A DNA stretch of 64,000 bases from the NCBI GenBank assembly GCA_947494675.1, contig CANLVP010000001.1, positions 372,001 to 436,000 of the forward strand, given 5' to 3'. How positions within the stretch are numbered: the first letter of the stretch is position 1; the number at the start of each line of letters is the position of its first letter. Below the pieces are notes generated by a model. It made no database searches and was not told the DNA's origin. It worked only from the letters and a program-made list of their open reading frames with translations. Shown one piece after another: positions 19,099-28,828 of this stretch. The stretch comes from an uncultured Paracoccaceae bacterium (lineage in GTDB: Bacteria; Pseudomonadota; Alphaproteobacteria; Rhodobacterales; Rhodobacteraceae). Made by a program: the position numbers and the translations under genes.

Positions 19099-20733
19099 TT
19101 ACTCAGCCGACTTGTAGAAGTCTTTTGAGTACCAGTTTTGCTGGAAGTTGTTGACGGGCCAACCTTCGAGGTTGTCGTTCAACATGTTCACAGATGCGTA
19201 GTGGTAGATCGGAATGATCGGCGTATCGATCGCGATGATCTCTTCCACGCGGTCATAGTTGGCCTGCGGATTGTCGGCCGTCTTGGCCTCTGCAAGCAAC
19301 TCATCCACTTCTGTGTTTGTATATTTGGCGTCGTTGTAACCAGAATTGGAATCCATCAAATCCAAGAACGTGGACGCTTCGTTGTAGTCAGCACACCAAC
19401 CGGCGCGGGCGATCTGATAGTCCTGATTGCCGCGGGTTTGGAGAAAGGTCTGCCATTCCTGATTGTCCAACGTGGCTTCGACACCCAGTGTCTGCTTCCA
19501 CATCTGGCTGATCGCGATAGCAACGGACTTGTGGCCTTCGGAGGTGTTGTAGATCAGGTCAACCGCAAGCGGGTTGTCGGCGTCATAGCCTGCCGCTGAC
19601 ATCAGCTCTGCCGCCATTGCGTTCCGATCAGCCTGCGTCATGGAGGCCATTGGAATGTCAGGCGTCTCAAAGCCAGCCGTCGCCCAGTGGGTGAAGGTGT
19701 AGGCAGGCTTTTGACCACCGGCCAGCACGTTTTCCACGATCACGTCACGGTCCACCGCAAGGCTGAGCGCTTTGCGGACGTTCGGGTCCATCAACGCAGG
19801 GTTGCCGGTGTCGGTCAGGTTGATGGTGTAGTAGTAGGAACAGGCCGTTGGCACGGACAGCGCCTCATCTGGGTATTCCTCGCTCAGGCGCGGGAATTGG
19901 CCGGTTGGCACGGCTGTGCGGTCAAGCTCACCCGCCAGATAACGGGTCAGGGCCACGTTCTCATCCGGGATCACCAACCGTGTGACGGTATCGATATAGG
20001 TGTTTTCGTTGTCCCAATACATTTCGTTCCGCTCGCGCACCATGCGCTCCTGCGGCACGAATTCGGTCAGCTTATAGGCGCCGTTCGACACCATGTTGCC
20101 AGCCTGTGTCCACTCGGACCCATGGGCGTCCACGGTGGCCTTGTGCACGGGGAAGGTCGTGAAATGCGTGGTCATCTGCGCGAAATACGGCAGCGGCTGG
20201 GTCAGCCGGACCTCAAGCGTCATATCATCAATGGCGGTGACACCCAGTTCGGATGGCTCCACGTCGCCGGCGATGACTTCTGATGCGTTCTCAAGGCTCA
20301 TCAGCTCGATGAACCAGCTATAGGGGGATGCGAGTTCGGGCGACGCCGCACGCTTCCACGCATATTCAAAGTCGCCCGCCACAACTGGGTCACCGTTGGA
20401 CCACTTGGCGTTGTCGCGCAGCGTGAAAGTGTAGACGAGGTTGTCGTCGCTGACCTCATAACCGGTGGCAACACCGGGGATCAGATTACCGTCGGCGTCC
20501 TGGTTCATCAGACCTTCAAAGAGGTCACGCAGGATATCGCCACCAGCGCTGTCTTCGGCAACGCCGGGATCAATCGACGGGCTTTCGTCGAGATCGCGAT
20601 AGGTAAATGTCTGCTCAGAGGCGAGCACGTCGCCGGTTTCGGGATGGGTGGCGTGGCCGTCTGCCCATGCGGCACCGCTGGACGCAATCAACATTGCGGC
20701 GGTGGATGCCATTAGCTTTGTTTTGAATGTCAT
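19099..20733 (-). CDS. oppA: Oligopeptide-binding protein, OppA type (SBP family 5)
   Basis: 544 residues from ATG 20733, which has GGGAGA before it; the 71 extra residues of the open frame have no coding character. A signal peptide (MTFKTKLMASTAAMLIASSG, cleaved near AWA-DG) sends it to the periplasm. Family 5 features include FTYRDLDESPSIDPGVAEDS, LRDLFEGLMNQDADGNLIPG, YTFTLRDNAKWSNGDPV and VRKALSLAVDRDVIVENVL. It resembles E. coli OppA/MppA in length and layout. It captures peptides and delivers them to OppBC. It is the first gene of the operon. Confidence 0.92.
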   Translation of the reverse strand: MTFKTKLMASTAAMLIASSGAAWADGHATHPETGDVLASEQTFTYRDLDESPSIDPGVAEDSAGGDILRDLFEGLMNQDADGNLIPGVATGYEVSDDNLVYTFTLRDNAKWSNGDPVVAGDFEYAWKRAASPELASPYSWFIELMSLENASEVIAGDVEPSELGVTAIDDMTLEVRLTQPLPYFAQMTTHFTTFPVHKATVDAHGSEWTQAGNMVSNGAYKLTEFVPQERMVRERNEMYWDNENTYIDTVTRLVIPDENVALTRYLAGELDRTAVPTGQFPRLSEEYPDEALSVPTACSYYYTINLTDTGNPALMDPNVRKALSLAVDRDVIVENVLAGGQKPAYTFTHWATAGFETPDIPMASMTQADRNAMAAELMSAAGYDADNPLAVDLIYNTSEGHKSVAIAISQMWKQTLGVEATLDNQEWQTFLQTRGNQDYQIARAGWCADYNEASTFLDLMDSNSGYNDAKYTNTEVDELLAEAKTADNPQANYDRVEEIIAIDTPIIPIYHYASVNMLNDNLEGWPVNNFQQNWYSKDFYKSAE

Positions 20734-20850
20734 AGAATTCTCCCAAATATGCGCGCCGTTTTTCCAGCGCGACGTTTTGATCAACTCATGCGCGCAGAAC
20801 GCGCTGATGACGGGTATCCTTTGAGAGGTTTGTTCAAATGGCAAGGCCTG

Positions 20851-20885
20851 TGTGTGATTGACCCCGCGGCAAACAGTATCACACA
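20851..20885. promoter_or_regulatory. Inverted repeat upstream of oppA
   Basis: TGTGTGAT at 20851-20858 is mirrored by ATCACACA at 20878-20885, 19 bases apart, inside the 279-bp region between oppA and the divergent hemerythrin gene. It could be an operator or part of the oppA leader. The spacing is too wide for a CRP/FNR half-site pair. I saw no other clear element in this gap and no convincing -35/-10 pair. Confidence 0.35.
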
Positions 20886-21012
20886 AGATCATCTGGTCCG
20901 TTGCGCAAGATATAGACAAATTTTGGGTTCTCACGCACATATTCATTTCAACGCGAATGTGGGCCGCTGTCGGACCTTGCCACCACGCGACCCATTATAA
21001 GTGATTCGCGAC

Positions 21013-21579
21013 ATGTCAGACGATCTGAGCCTTGAAAACCGCCCCGGTCTGCCCGATCCGCTGCGTGTGCTGTTGGCCGCCTATCCACGCGACGGCTGGA
21101 CCAGCGACCCCGGATTTGACGGATTGATCCGGTTTTGGCTGGACCGCCACCTGATGTTTCGGCGGATATTAGCCGAAATGACCACGACGTCAGAGGCGCT
21201 GATCGATCGCCAGATGGATCCGCAACGGTTCGGTGCGGTCATATCACGCTATGGCGGCATGTTTGTGAACGGGCTGCACGAGCATCACACGATTGAGGAT
21301 ACCCACTACTTTCCGGTGCTGGTGCAAAAGGACGACCGCATCGCCAAGGGCTTTGACATTCTGGACGCCGATCACCACGCGATTGACCGACATCTCGCGG
21401 ATTTTGTCGATCTGGCGAACGGCGCACTGAAAAAGCTGGATGACCGCGACCCTTTGCAGACGGCAACCGGTGCCCTGCATGAACATTTGGGTTTGCTACA
21501 CCGTCTTTTGGACCGCCATCTGACGGATGAGGAAGAGCTGATCGTCCCCGTCATCCTGCGCTACGGGGTCGAGATTTAG
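21013..21579 (+). CDS. Hemerythrin-domain protein
   Basis: 188 residues from ATG 21013; GTG 21001 is possible but lacks a ribosome site. The protein is an all-helical hemerythrin HHE cation-binding domain: RHLMFRR, then HEHHTIEDTHYFP, DADHHAIDRHLADF and HLGLLHRLLDRHLTDEEELI supply the spaced His/Glu/Asp ligands for a di-iron centre. Such proteins bind oxygen or sense/repair iron and nitric-oxide stress; which applies here cannot be told. It is divergent from oppA and convergent with the next gene, sharing a 4-bp stop overlap. Confidence 0.82.
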   Translation: MSDDLSLENRPGLPDPLRVLLAAYPRDGWTSDPGFDGLIRFWLDRHLMFRRILAEMTTTSEALIDRQMDPQRFGAVISRYGGMFVNGLHEHHTIEDTHYFPVLVQKDDRIAKGFDILDADHHAIDRHLADFVDLANGALKKLDDRDPLQTATGALHEHLGLLHRLLDRHLTDEEELIVPVILRYGVEI

Positions 21580-22028
21580 TTGACCTCGTAAGGGTTGCGG
21601 CGGGCCACGGCAAAGTCCTGCGCCATCACAGCCTCTACAATGGATTGCGCGCGCGACATGATCCGCGCCCGTTCGGCTGCGGCTTGTTGTGCAGCCATGT
21701 CAGCCTCTGGCGGGTAGACCTGTGGTTCCTTGTCGGATGCGATGGCCATGACAACGGACCGGGCATCGGCCCGCACCGGCAGGCTAAGAACGTCGCGGCC
21801 GGGGCGTGGTGGCGGGCTGGTATCCGTGCGCGCTGTCGCCTCTGGCGCGGGCACCGCGGCACTGCGCGCGATCTCTACCGTGCCGGGGGCGCTGGCCTGC
21901 GCGACCGCATCGGCCCCTTGCGAATTGCTGGTATTCTGCGGGTTTTGGCGTTGGGCCTGCTGATCCTCTGCCGCCGCGTGCTGTGTCTTTGGTGTGACCG
22001 GAGTCACCGCATTGATTTGATAAATCAC
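21576..22028 (-). CDS. Hypothetical low-complexity protein
   Basis: 150 residues if started at GTG 22028, which has AAGGGA seven bases upstream; the open frame extends 24 codons further. The N-terminal half is rich in Gln, Asn, Ala, Pro and Thr (HAAAEDQQAQRQNPQNTSNS) and looks disordered. The C-terminal 50 residues (AAQQAAAERARIMSRAQSIV and on) form a probable helix. There is no signal peptide and I recognise no family. It lies downstream of acs on the same strand, separated by about 100 bp with a hairpin. Confidence 0.55.
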   Translation of the reverse strand: MIYQINAVTPVTPKTQHAAAEDQQAQRQNPQNTSNSQGADAVAQASAPGTVEIARSAAVPAPEATARTDTSPPPRPGRDVLSLPVRADARSVVMAIASDKEPQVYPPEADMAAQQAAAERARIMSRAQSIVEAVMAQDFAVARRNPYEVN

Positions 22029-22046
22029 GCGCCCTTCCCTTTGTGC

Positions 22047-22064
22047 AAAAGGCCCCCACCTTTT
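22047..22064 (-). terminator. Possible terminator after acs
   Basis: On the minus strand, AAAAGG, a six-base loop and CCTTTT form a short hairpin about 65 bases after the acs stop and just before the next minus-strand gene. A second small palindrome (22119-22134, GGTTAA / TTAACC) overlaps the acs stop codon. The stems are short, so termination strength is doubtful. Confidence 0.35.
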
Positions 22065-22128
22065 CAGGAAAGAGCCTATCACACAGTGCCCCAAATCCAT
22101 GGGACAATCCGAGCAGGTGGTTAATAGG

Positions 22129-24078
22129 TTAACCCTTGTTCATCCTGTTTGCGATAAGGTCATCCACCACCTCTGGCTCGGCCAGGGTCGAGGTATCGCC
22201 CAGCGCGCCAAAGTCATCCTCGGCGATCTTGCGCAGGATGCGGCGCATGATCTTGCCAGAGCGTGTCTTGGGCAGACCGGGCGCCCATTGGATCAGGTCA
22301 GGCTTGGCAATCGGCCCAATCTCGGACCGGACCCAAGTTTCCAGCTCTTTGCGCAGCTCATCCGACGGCTCTTGCCCGCCCATCAGCGTCACATAGGCGT
22401 AGATGCCCTGCCCCTTTACGGGATGCGGATAGCCGACAACGGCGGCCTCTGACACGGTGGCGTGAGCGACCAGCGCGCTTTCAACCTCTGCGGTGCCCAT
22501 CCGGTGGCCGCTGACGTTGATCACATCATCGACGCGACCCGTGATCCAGTAATAGCCATCGCTGTCACGGCGGCAGCCATCACCGGTGAAGTAGTAGTTC
22601 TTGTAGTCCGCGAAATAGGTCTTCTCAAACCGCTCATGATCGCCCCAGACGGTGCGCATCTGCGCAGGCCAGCTGTCTTTGATACACAGCACACCTTCGG
22701 CGGCGGTGTCGGTGATTTCTTCGCCCGATGTGGGTTCAAGGATCACAGGCTGAATGCCAAAGAACGGCGTTGTGGCCGAGCCGGGCTTCGTCGCCGTGGC
22801 ACCTGGCAGCGGCGTCAGCAGGTGGCCACCGGTTTCGGTCTGCCACCATGTGTCGACGATGGGCACATTCCCTTTGCCGACCACGTCGTTGTACCAATTC
22901 CAGGCCTCTGGGTTGATCGGCTCACCCACGGTGCCCAGTACCTTGAGGTCGGACAGATCGTATTTCTCGACCCATTCCGGGCCCTTACCCATCAAGGCAC
23001 GGATGGCCGTAGGTGCGGTATAGAATTGGTTCACCTTGTGCTTTTCGCACACAGCCCAGAACCGCCCCGCATCGGGGTAGGTCGGCACGCCCTCGAACAT
23101 CACCGTGGTCGCACCGTTAGCCAGAGGCCCATAGACAATATAGCTGTGCCCCGTGACCCAGCCCACATCCGCCGTGCACCAGAAGATATCGCCATCGTGA
23201 TAATCAAATGTGTATTGGTGCGTCATGCTGGCATAGACCAGATAGCCGCCGCTGGCATGGACTACGCCCTTGGGCATCCCGGTGGAACCTGAGGTGTAAA
23301 GTATGAACAGCGGGTCTTCGGCGTTCATCTCTTCGGGCGGGCAATCGGCGTCGGCTTTTTCCATCGCCTCATGCAGCCAGACGTCGCCCTCGGGCCGCCA
23401 CGCGACCTGCTGTCCGGTGCGCTGCACGCAAAGGCACTGGCAGTCGTGCATCACGTTGATCAGCGCCTGATTGACGCTGTCCTTAAGGTTCGTCACCCGC
23501 CCGCCGCGCGGTGCACCGTCTGCGGTGATCACAACCTTGGCCTGCGACCCGCTGATCCGTGCAGCAAGCGCATCGGCAGAAAACCCTGCAAAAACAATAG
23601 AGTGGATCGCGCCGATCCGAGCAGAGGCGAGCATGGCATAAGCCGCCTCCGGGATCATCGGCAGGTAGATCACCACCCGGTCGCCTTTGCCCACACCCAT
23701 GTCTTTGAGGACATTGGCGAACTTGCTGACCTGCGCGTGCAGCTCTTTGTAAGTAATGTGCTGGGCTTCTTCATCGGGGCTGTCGGGTTCCCAGATGATC
23801 GCGGTTTGATCGCCACGGGTCGCCAGATGCCGGTCGATGCAATTGGCCGCGACGTTCATGGTGCCGTCTTCATACCACTTGATGTCCACCTTGCCGGGGG
23901 CAAAGCTGGTGTTCTTGACCTTGGTATAGGGCTTGATCCAGTCGATCCGCTTGCCATGCTCGCCCCAGAACGCCTCTGGGTCGGCAATCGATGCGGCATA
24001 CATTGCGTCATAGGTGGCCTTGTCGGCATGTGCGCCTGCGGCCATCGCAGCGCTTGGCGGATAAAGCGTATCGGTCAT
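22129..24078 (-). CDS. acs: Acetyl-CoA synthetase
   Basis: 649 residues from ATG 24078, with GGGGG before it. The enzyme activates acetate to acetyl-CoA through acetyl-AMP. The adenylation core motif [20 protein letters not shown] is present, as are the WWQTETGG and [20 protein letters not shown] blocks. The C-terminal [11 protein letters not shown] places the catalytic lysine at K609, the residue that protein acetyltransferases modify to switch Acs off. Length and motifs match the enterobacterial enzyme closely. It is probably monocistronic or co-transcribed with the following small gene; no regulatory site was recognised. Confidence 0.97.
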   Translation of the reverse strand: MTDTLYPPSAAMAAGAHADKATYDAMYAASIADPEAFWGEHGKRIDWIKPYTKVKNTSFAPGKVDIKWYEDGTMNVAANCIDRHLATRGDQTAIIWEPDSPDEEAQHITYKELHAQVSKFANVLKDMGVGKGDRVVIYLPMIPEAAYAMLASARIGAIHSIVFAGFSADALAARISGSQAKVVITADGAPRGGRVTNLKDSVNQALINVMHDCQCLCVQRTGQQVAWRPEGDVWLHEAMEKADADCPPEEMNAEDPLFILYTSGSTGMPKGVVHASGGYLVYASMTHQYTFDYHDGDIFWCTADVGWVTGHSYIVYGPLANGATTVMFEGVPTYPDAGRFWAVCEKHKVNQFYTAPTAIRALMGKGPEWVEKYDLSDLKVLGTVGEPINPEAWNWYNDVVGKGNVPIVDTWWQTETGGHLLTPLPGATATKPGSATTPFFGIQPVILEPTSGEEITDTAAEGVLCIKDSWPAQMRTVWGDHERFEKTYFADYKNYYFTGDGCRRDSDGYYWITGRVDDVINVSGHRMGTAEVESALVAHATVSEAAVVGYPHPVKGQGIYAYVTLMGGQEPSDELRKELETWVRSEIGPIAKPDLIQWAPGLPKTRSGKIMRRILRKIAEDDFGALGDTSTLAEPEVVDDLIANRMNKG

Positions 24079-24302
24079 GGTGGATCCCCCCAAACTTGAT
24101 CTGTGTTGCACAAAATGTGCGACGCGCGGGCCGTGACCTGCGCATCCTCCTCAGGCTGCACTATGCGGGTTTGTGGCGGATTGCCAAGTTTCGGGAGGCC
24201 TCGGGCATGCAAGGGAGTCAATTTTATGACACTTGCCTTACCCATCTGAAAATTCGTTGACGGCCCCTTGCGCGCCTCGCCCGACGTGACGACGTTGTTA
24301 CG

Positions 24303-24776
24303 ATGGACGCAATCCTGATCCTTGGTGCCGCCGTTTGGGAAAACGGCCCCTCGCCCACGCTGCTGCGGCGCACCCGTCACGCCGCCAAGGCTTGGCACGC
24401 GGGCGCGGCCCCATATGTGATCCCGTGCGGCGGAATGGGGCAACATCCGCCATCAGAGGCCGCGATGATGGCGCAGATATTGCAGGACGCAGGCGTGCCG
24501 CCAGAGGCAATAATGCCAGAGGCCACATCAACCACCACGCTTGAGAATATCCGCAACGCGCTGCCAATCCTTGCGGATCTGAATGCGCAATCGGTCCTGA
24601 TCGTGACCGACCGCTATCATGCCCGACGCGCGGCCATGGTGGCGCGCCACTTTCGCTTGACGGCTAAGGTCGATTGCCCGGCACCTGAACGCCCTCAGAT
24701 CAAAGCCCATCTGCGTGAATGGGCCGCCCTGCCCTTTTATGCCGCCAAGCTGCGCAAAACCCCGCGCGACGGTTAA
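24303..24776 (+). CDS. YdcF family protein (DUF218)
   Basis: 157 residues. The start MDAILILGAAVWENGPSPTL, then VIPCGGMGQHPPSEAAMMAQ, EATSTTTLENIRNAL and VLIVTDRYHARRAAMV, follow the DUF218 pattern of an alpha/beta protein with conserved Gly-Gly, Ser-Glu and His residues. E. coli YdcF binds S-adenosylmethionine and SanA-type members affect envelope barrier function. This copy has no membrane helix and is at the short end of the family. It is divergent from acs. Confidence 0.85.
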   Translation: MDAILILGAAVWENGPSPTLLRRTRHAAKAWHAGAAPYVIPCGGMGQHPPSEAAMMAQILQDAGVPPEAIMPEATSTTTLENIRNALPILADLNAQSVLIVTDRYHARRAAMVARHFRLTAKVDCPAPERPQIKAHLREWAALPFYAAKLRKTPRDG

Positions 24777-24816
24777 ATTAACCCCGCGTTAATCAAAATA
24801 AACCACGCTGGCGGCC

Positions 24817-25482
24817 ATGAAGGCTGCCCTTTTGACCTGTTTGATGTTGTGTCACGCCACCTCCGCCCAAGCGGGCGCATGGGCGCGCGAAAAGGGTGAG
24901 CTTTTCATTGCGGCGGGCGGCAATTTTTTGCTGTCCGAAGGCGCGCAACTGCCCGTGCATTATGACCCGACACTTTATGCCGAATGGGGCATGACCGACC
25001 GCATCACTTTGGGCATCGACATTCATACCGCCGACCGGGGCGAGATTGGCACCGCCTTTGCCTTTGCCAATGTCCCCATCGGCGATCTGACCGCGCAGAA
25101 CCGCTGGGCCATCAATCTGGCCTACGGCGTGCGCGCACGCAATCGTGAGCCGACAGAGACGCTGTTGCGGGGCGGCTTTTCGTGGGGGCGTGGGCTGGAA
25201 AACGGCTGGCTGGCCGTCGATGCCAGCACCACGTTCGGCACCATCGACACCACATGGCGGCCCAAGATGGACGCCACATGGGGCCGCAACTGGAATGACA
25301 CCTGGACCACGACGTTCCAGCTGCAAACCGGGCAAGGCTGGACCAATGACTTTTACGCCAAGGTCAGCCCGACAGTCATTTGGACGTGGAAGCCGAATAT
25401 GAAGGTCGCATTGGGTGCCGTTCAGGGCCTCACAGGTGATCGCGGCGCGGCCCTGAAACTTGAGACTTGGCTGACGTTCTAG
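24817..25482 (+). CDS. Secreted outer-membrane beta-barrel-like protein
   Basis: 221 residues with a signal peptide (MKAALLTCLMLCHATSAQAG). The mature part alternates amphipathic strands with a high density of Trp, Gly and Thr (RITLGIDIHTADRGEIG, FSWGRGLENGWLAVDASTTF, WNDTWTTTFQLQTGQGWTND) and ends in ALKLETWLTF. A terminal phenylalanine is the usual last residue of outer-membrane barrels. By strand count it is a small barrel. The substrate is unknown and I name no family. It is tandem behind the YdcF gene with a 40-bp gap and may share its promoter. Confidence 0.7.
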   Translation: MKAALLTCLMLCHATSAQAGAWAREKGELFIAAGGNFLLSEGAQLPVHYDPTLYAEWGMTDRITLGIDIHTADRGEIGTAFAFANVPIGDLTAQNRWAINLAYGVRARNREPTETLLRGGFSWGRGLENGWLAVDASTTFGTIDTTWRPKMDATWGRNWNDTWTTTFQLQTGQGWTNDFYAKVSPTVIWTWKPNMKVALGAVQGLTGDRGAALKLETWLTF

Positions 25483-25486
25483 GCGA

Positions 25487-27778
25487 TTAAACCGGGTTAT
25501 CCATCCGCACCGTATAACGCAGCTTGCCCTTCACGGACGTGTTCCAGACAAACCGCACCTGCCGCTGATCATTGCCGTAATTGTTGTCGGCCCAGGGCTG
25601 CTCAAAGATCTGATTGCCGCTGCCATTGGTGATCGCGCCTGATGGCACCGCCGCATCAATGAAACGCGCACGGCCCTTGAACGGCAGCATCGGTTCGGTA
25701 TCCGCCACCCAGTTTTTGGACGTCGTATTTTGCGTATGTTCAAGATGCGCCGGGTTGAACACAGGCTGATTGATCCCGTGAAATGAATTGCCCGAAAAGG
25801 TGATCGTCCGCATCCGGTCGAAATTCAGATCCGAATAGGTCGTGTCGATCTTATCGACCCGGTTGATATTACCGTTAAAGACGCGGAACGCATTCCCGAT
25901 GACCGCAAGGCCATGGATGAAATGGTCAGGCCCAAAGGGTTTGACGACCAGAAACGAAAAGCCAGAGGCGACATTGGTGGCAATAAAGATATTGCCCGTC
26001 ATCGTCAGCCCACCGAATGAGAATTGATTGGCAAACTCCGGCTCAGATTCGTGTTCGTTGGTCCATTCCAGAAAGTTGTTGTCGATGTAATTGCTGGTCA
26101 CCAACGTGGCGCAATTGGGCGAGGTCAGGATCAACCCGCCGCGCCGCACACCGTCAGTTTCGTTGTCACCGTGGAAATAATGGTTTCCGCTGATGATATT
26201 GCCGGTCCCCGCCAGCACGCAAAAGTGCTTGAACTTGGACACGCGGTTGTCGCGCAGCTTCACGTCGTTGGCATTGGCGTTCAGCCCGATGGACGTCCGG
26301 CTTTGCACTGGGATCGGCTCTTCACTGGAAATCAGCTGGCAGCGGTCGATCAGCATCCCCTGACACCCCCGCCCCGGTGACGTCAGCCCACGATCCTTGG
26401 GGTTGTTGATAAAGCAATCACGCACATGGAACGTCAGCCCATCGGGCGCCAACATGATGCCGCTGCAAATGTCGGAGCACTGGAATTCAATGTCGTCCAG
26501 AATGAACTGACTGAGGCTGTCATAGCCTGAAAAATCCAACAGATAGGCAAAACGCTTGAAAGTGAAATTCTGCGTGCCCGCTGCATCGAACAGCGGCTGG
26601 CTGATGGTGACCGTGCCTGCGCCGACGTTGACGGAGGTCACATAAACCTCGCGCCCCACACCCGACCCAACCAAGAGCGCGCCAACCTCAACATTGGCGA
26701 CATTCACCACATTGGTCAGCCGCTTTTCGTTGGTGCTGGGGTTGTAAGTGGCCTGACTGGTCACCGTGCGTTCGTCCCAGGCGTTTCCCGCCACCGGTTC
26801 AAACTGGCCATTGCGGATCACCCGGCGCGTGGCAAAGGAGGTGCGATCAGGGTCGCAGGCCTGCATATCCAGCGGCTCTGTCAGCGACACACGCCGCCCA
26901 CACAGATCAAGCGATTCATGATCGGTAAAGTTGATCAGCGCCTGATAGGCCTTTTTGAACGCCTCTTCCTCATCCCCGAAAGCATCGACATAGGCCTGAT
27001 AATTGTAGTCCTTTTGCAGGACAAACCGCTTGCCTCTGGTCTGAGATATCGTACCCTCAAACCGGATGCGGTTCTCGATGGTGACGTTCTTGGTCAGCCG
27101 AAAGACGCCAGCAGGCACAAGGATTTCGCGCCCATCGGCGGCGGCATCTGCGGCCTCAAACGCGTCGGAATCGTCCGTTGTGCCATCACCCAGCGCCCCG
27201 TAGTCGCGCACATCGACCATCGCCATCATGTCGCGCTGGAATGCACTGGTGATATCCACGATCTGGATGTCATCGACACGCACCAAACCACCGCTGTTGC
27301 CGGTCAGATCGATGCCAAAATGGCCGTAAGCCGCGGTGGGCCAGATCAAATCAACCCCATTGCGGTCACCGGTGCCGACAATCGCGCTGATCTCAACAAC
27401 CTCGCCATAGGTGCTAAGCGCAGTCGCTGGCCCGACGGAGGTCGCTACGGTGGCAGCCCCGCCCCCTGCCGCGCCCGCCCATCCGGCGATCCGCACATTC
27501 GGCAACGGCCCGGCGATGGCTTTGACCCGTGCAGTGATCTGCAAATAGCACCCCGGCAGGATCGGCGTTTCCGCCATATAGCGGACCTTTTGGGTGTTGT
27601 CGGTCTTTTGCACTTCAAGGCAGCCGCCAAAATCCTGATCGGCGCTGACGAAAACACCCGTGCCACTGCCCGCGTAGGTGTCGGACCCCGGCGTCCCATT
27701 GCCGCTTGACCAGACGCTCAGACCTGCCGCAAAGGGCAGCGGCATCAGCACAATCCCGTCCGTAATCGCCTTGTTCAT
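25487..27778 (-). CDS. Large right-handed beta-helix protein (pectate-lyase-like)
   Basis: 763 residues from ATG 27778 (GAGG upstream); an in-frame GTG at 27874 would add 32 residues. Residues 1-180 form a jelly-roll-like, carbohydrate-binding-type part (GGCLEVQKTDNTQKVRYM, CYLQITARVKAI). VDVRDYGALGDGTTDDSDAF near residues 188-207 is the signature that opens Pectate_lyase_3/GH28-related beta-helices, and parallel coils follow (GNIISGNHYFHGDNE, LVTSNYIDNNFLEW, GLTMTGNIFIATN). There is no signal peptide. Similar proteins in Rhodobacterales are annotated as GH28-related; some serve as head spikes of gene transfer agents. Enzymatic activity is not shown by the sequence. Confidence 0.75.
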   Translation of the reverse strand: MNKAITDGIVLMPLPFAAGLSVWSSGNGTPGSDTYAGSGTGVFVSADQDFGGCLEVQKTDNTQKVRYMAETPILPGCYLQITARVKAIAGPLPNVRIAGWAGAAGGGAATVATSVGPATALSTYGEVVEISAIVGTGDRNGVDLIWPTAAYGHFGIDLTGNSGGLVRVDDIQIVDITSAFQRDMMAMVDVRDYGALGDGTTDDSDAFEAADAAADGREILVPAGVFRLTKNVTIENRIRFEGTISQTRGKRFVLQKDYNYQAYVDAFGDEEEAFKKAYQALINFTDHESLDLCGRRVSLTEPLDMQACDPDRTSFATRRVIRNGQFEPVAGNAWDERTVTSQATYNPSTNEKRLTNVVNVANVEVGALLVGSGVGREVYVTSVNVGAGTVTISQPLFDAAGTQNFTFKRFAYLLDFSGYDSLSQFILDDIEFQCSDICSGIMLAPDGLTFHVRDCFINNPKDRGLTSPGRGCQGMLIDRCQLISSEEPIPVQSRTSIGLNANANDVKLRDNRVSKFKHFCVLAGTGNIISGNHYFHGDNETDGVRRGGLILTSPNCATLVTSNYIDNNFLEWTNEHESEPEFANQFSFGGLTMTGNIFIATNVASGFSFLVVKPFGPDHFIHGLAVIGNAFRVFNGNINRVDKIDTTYSDLNFDRMRTITFSGNSFHGINQPVFNPAHLEHTQNTTSKNWVADTEPMLPFKGRARFIDAAVPSGAITNGSGNQIFEQPWADNNYGNDQRQVRFVWNTSVKGKLRYTVRMDNPV

Positions 27779-27942
27779 GAATAAACCCTCACCCGGGCGC
27801 AGGTCGCCATCGGGCAGGCCCGATGCATTCCACGCAATGTCAGAAAAGACCGCGCCACCCATGGGGCCGGTCACCGGGGGATAGGAATAATCAGGCGCGG
27901 TAAAGAACCGCTAAGGCCACCGTGACGGTGGCTGTGGTCAGG

Positions 27943-28344
27943 TCAGGCCGAAAGCTCTGGCGCGGGCACAACGCTGACACCATTGATCTTCCACCCCGCA
28001 TCCGTTTGCAGCATGGCGTAGGACAGGACCCAACCCGCCCCTTCGGCGTCGCGGATAAACACCTTTTGCAGCAGCAATTGTCCGGACCCTTCCAACTCCA
28101 TAAAGGCCGCATCGCGGTTGTCCCAGACCATCGGATAGCCCTGTTCAACCATCTGGCCAAAGCGCACCGGATTGCCAAACATCCCTTGGATCATCGGGCT
28201 GGCATGCTCCCACGCAGCTGCCACATCGCGGTCGGTAAAGGCCTGTAATTGCTGGCCAATCACATCCTCAATCGCGTCATTCCCCTGGGCTGCCGCACCA
28301 AAGGCCCAGACCCACATCGTCAAGACTATCGCAAAAATCCGCAT
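27943..28344 (-). CDS. DUF4864 domain protein, secreted
   Basis: 133 residues from ATG 28344, which has an excellent GGGAGGAA site. A signal peptide (MRIFAIVLTMWVWAFGAAAQ) is followed by an NTF2-like alpha+beta domain: IEDVIGQQLQAFTDRDVAAAWEHAS and FGQMVEQGYPMVWDNRDAAF match DUF4864. The function is unknown; the fold commonly forms a small hydrophobic pocket. It lies 50 bp downstream of the TfoX-like gene on the same strand. Confidence 0.8.
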   Translation of the reverse strand: MRIFAIVLTMWVWAFGAAAQGNDAIEDVIGQQLQAFTDRDVAAAWEHASPMIQGMFGNPVRFGQMVEQGYPMVWDNRDAAFMELEGSGQLLLQKVFIRDAEGAGWVLSYAMLQTDAGWKINGVSVVPAPELSA

Positions 28345-28394
28345 CAGGTTCCTCCCATATCTGATGTAGATACGAGCCGAACCGCGATCAGGTT

Positions 28395-28745
28395 TCATTT
28401 CTTTTTGGTCGTGGGCTTGGGTTTCAGCGTTTGGGCAAAGGCGACAGAGCGGGCAAACCACCCCGCAAGCACCTCCTCTTGTCCTAACAATTCATCCCCA
28501 ACCGCGACGTAGCCGTTCATGACGCTGTTGTAGCGGATCACCGGCGACGCATCCCAATCACGCCCATAGGCGGCGATGTCATCCTTGGACAGGCGCAGGC
28601 ACATCTCGGCATCGGGGCCAACGAAACTGAACATATTGCCGTTCATCGCCGTATAGGCCGATGCTTTGCCCTTGCGCGCAAGGTCCGGGTGACCAGCGAT
28701 CAGGCGGTCGTAAATGGCAATCACGTCTGGGCGTGCAAGTGGCAT
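28395..28745 (-). CDS. TfoX/Sxy N-terminal-domain protein
   Basis: 116 residues from ATG 28745. RPDVIAIYDRLIAGHPDLARKGKASAY, NGNMFSFVG and the RLSKDDIAAYGRD stretch fit the TfoX N-terminal domain family, a small alpha+beta fold. The protein ends in a basic tail (LKPKPTTKKK). The full-length TfoX regulator of competence has a second domain that is absent here, and single-domain members such as this one have no proven role in DNA uptake. The ribosome site is weak. Confidence 0.7.
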   Translation of the reverse strand: MPLARPDVIAIYDRLIAGHPDLARKGKASAYTAMNGNMFSFVGPDAEMCLRLSKDDIAAYGRDWDASPVIRYNSVMNGYVAVGDELLGQEEVLAGWFARSVAFAQTLKPKPTTKKK

Positions 28746-28828
28746 GGGAAAAAGCCTATCACAGTTCCCCTTTCTCATCATGCCCTTTTGTGGTGCTCTC
28801 GGCGGACGCAAATACGCAGGAGAATACG

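Noticed and set aside
20851-20885. CRP/FNR-type site upstream of oppA
   Set aside because: The half-sites are 19 bases apart instead of the usual 4-6; kept only as an unspecified inverted repeat.
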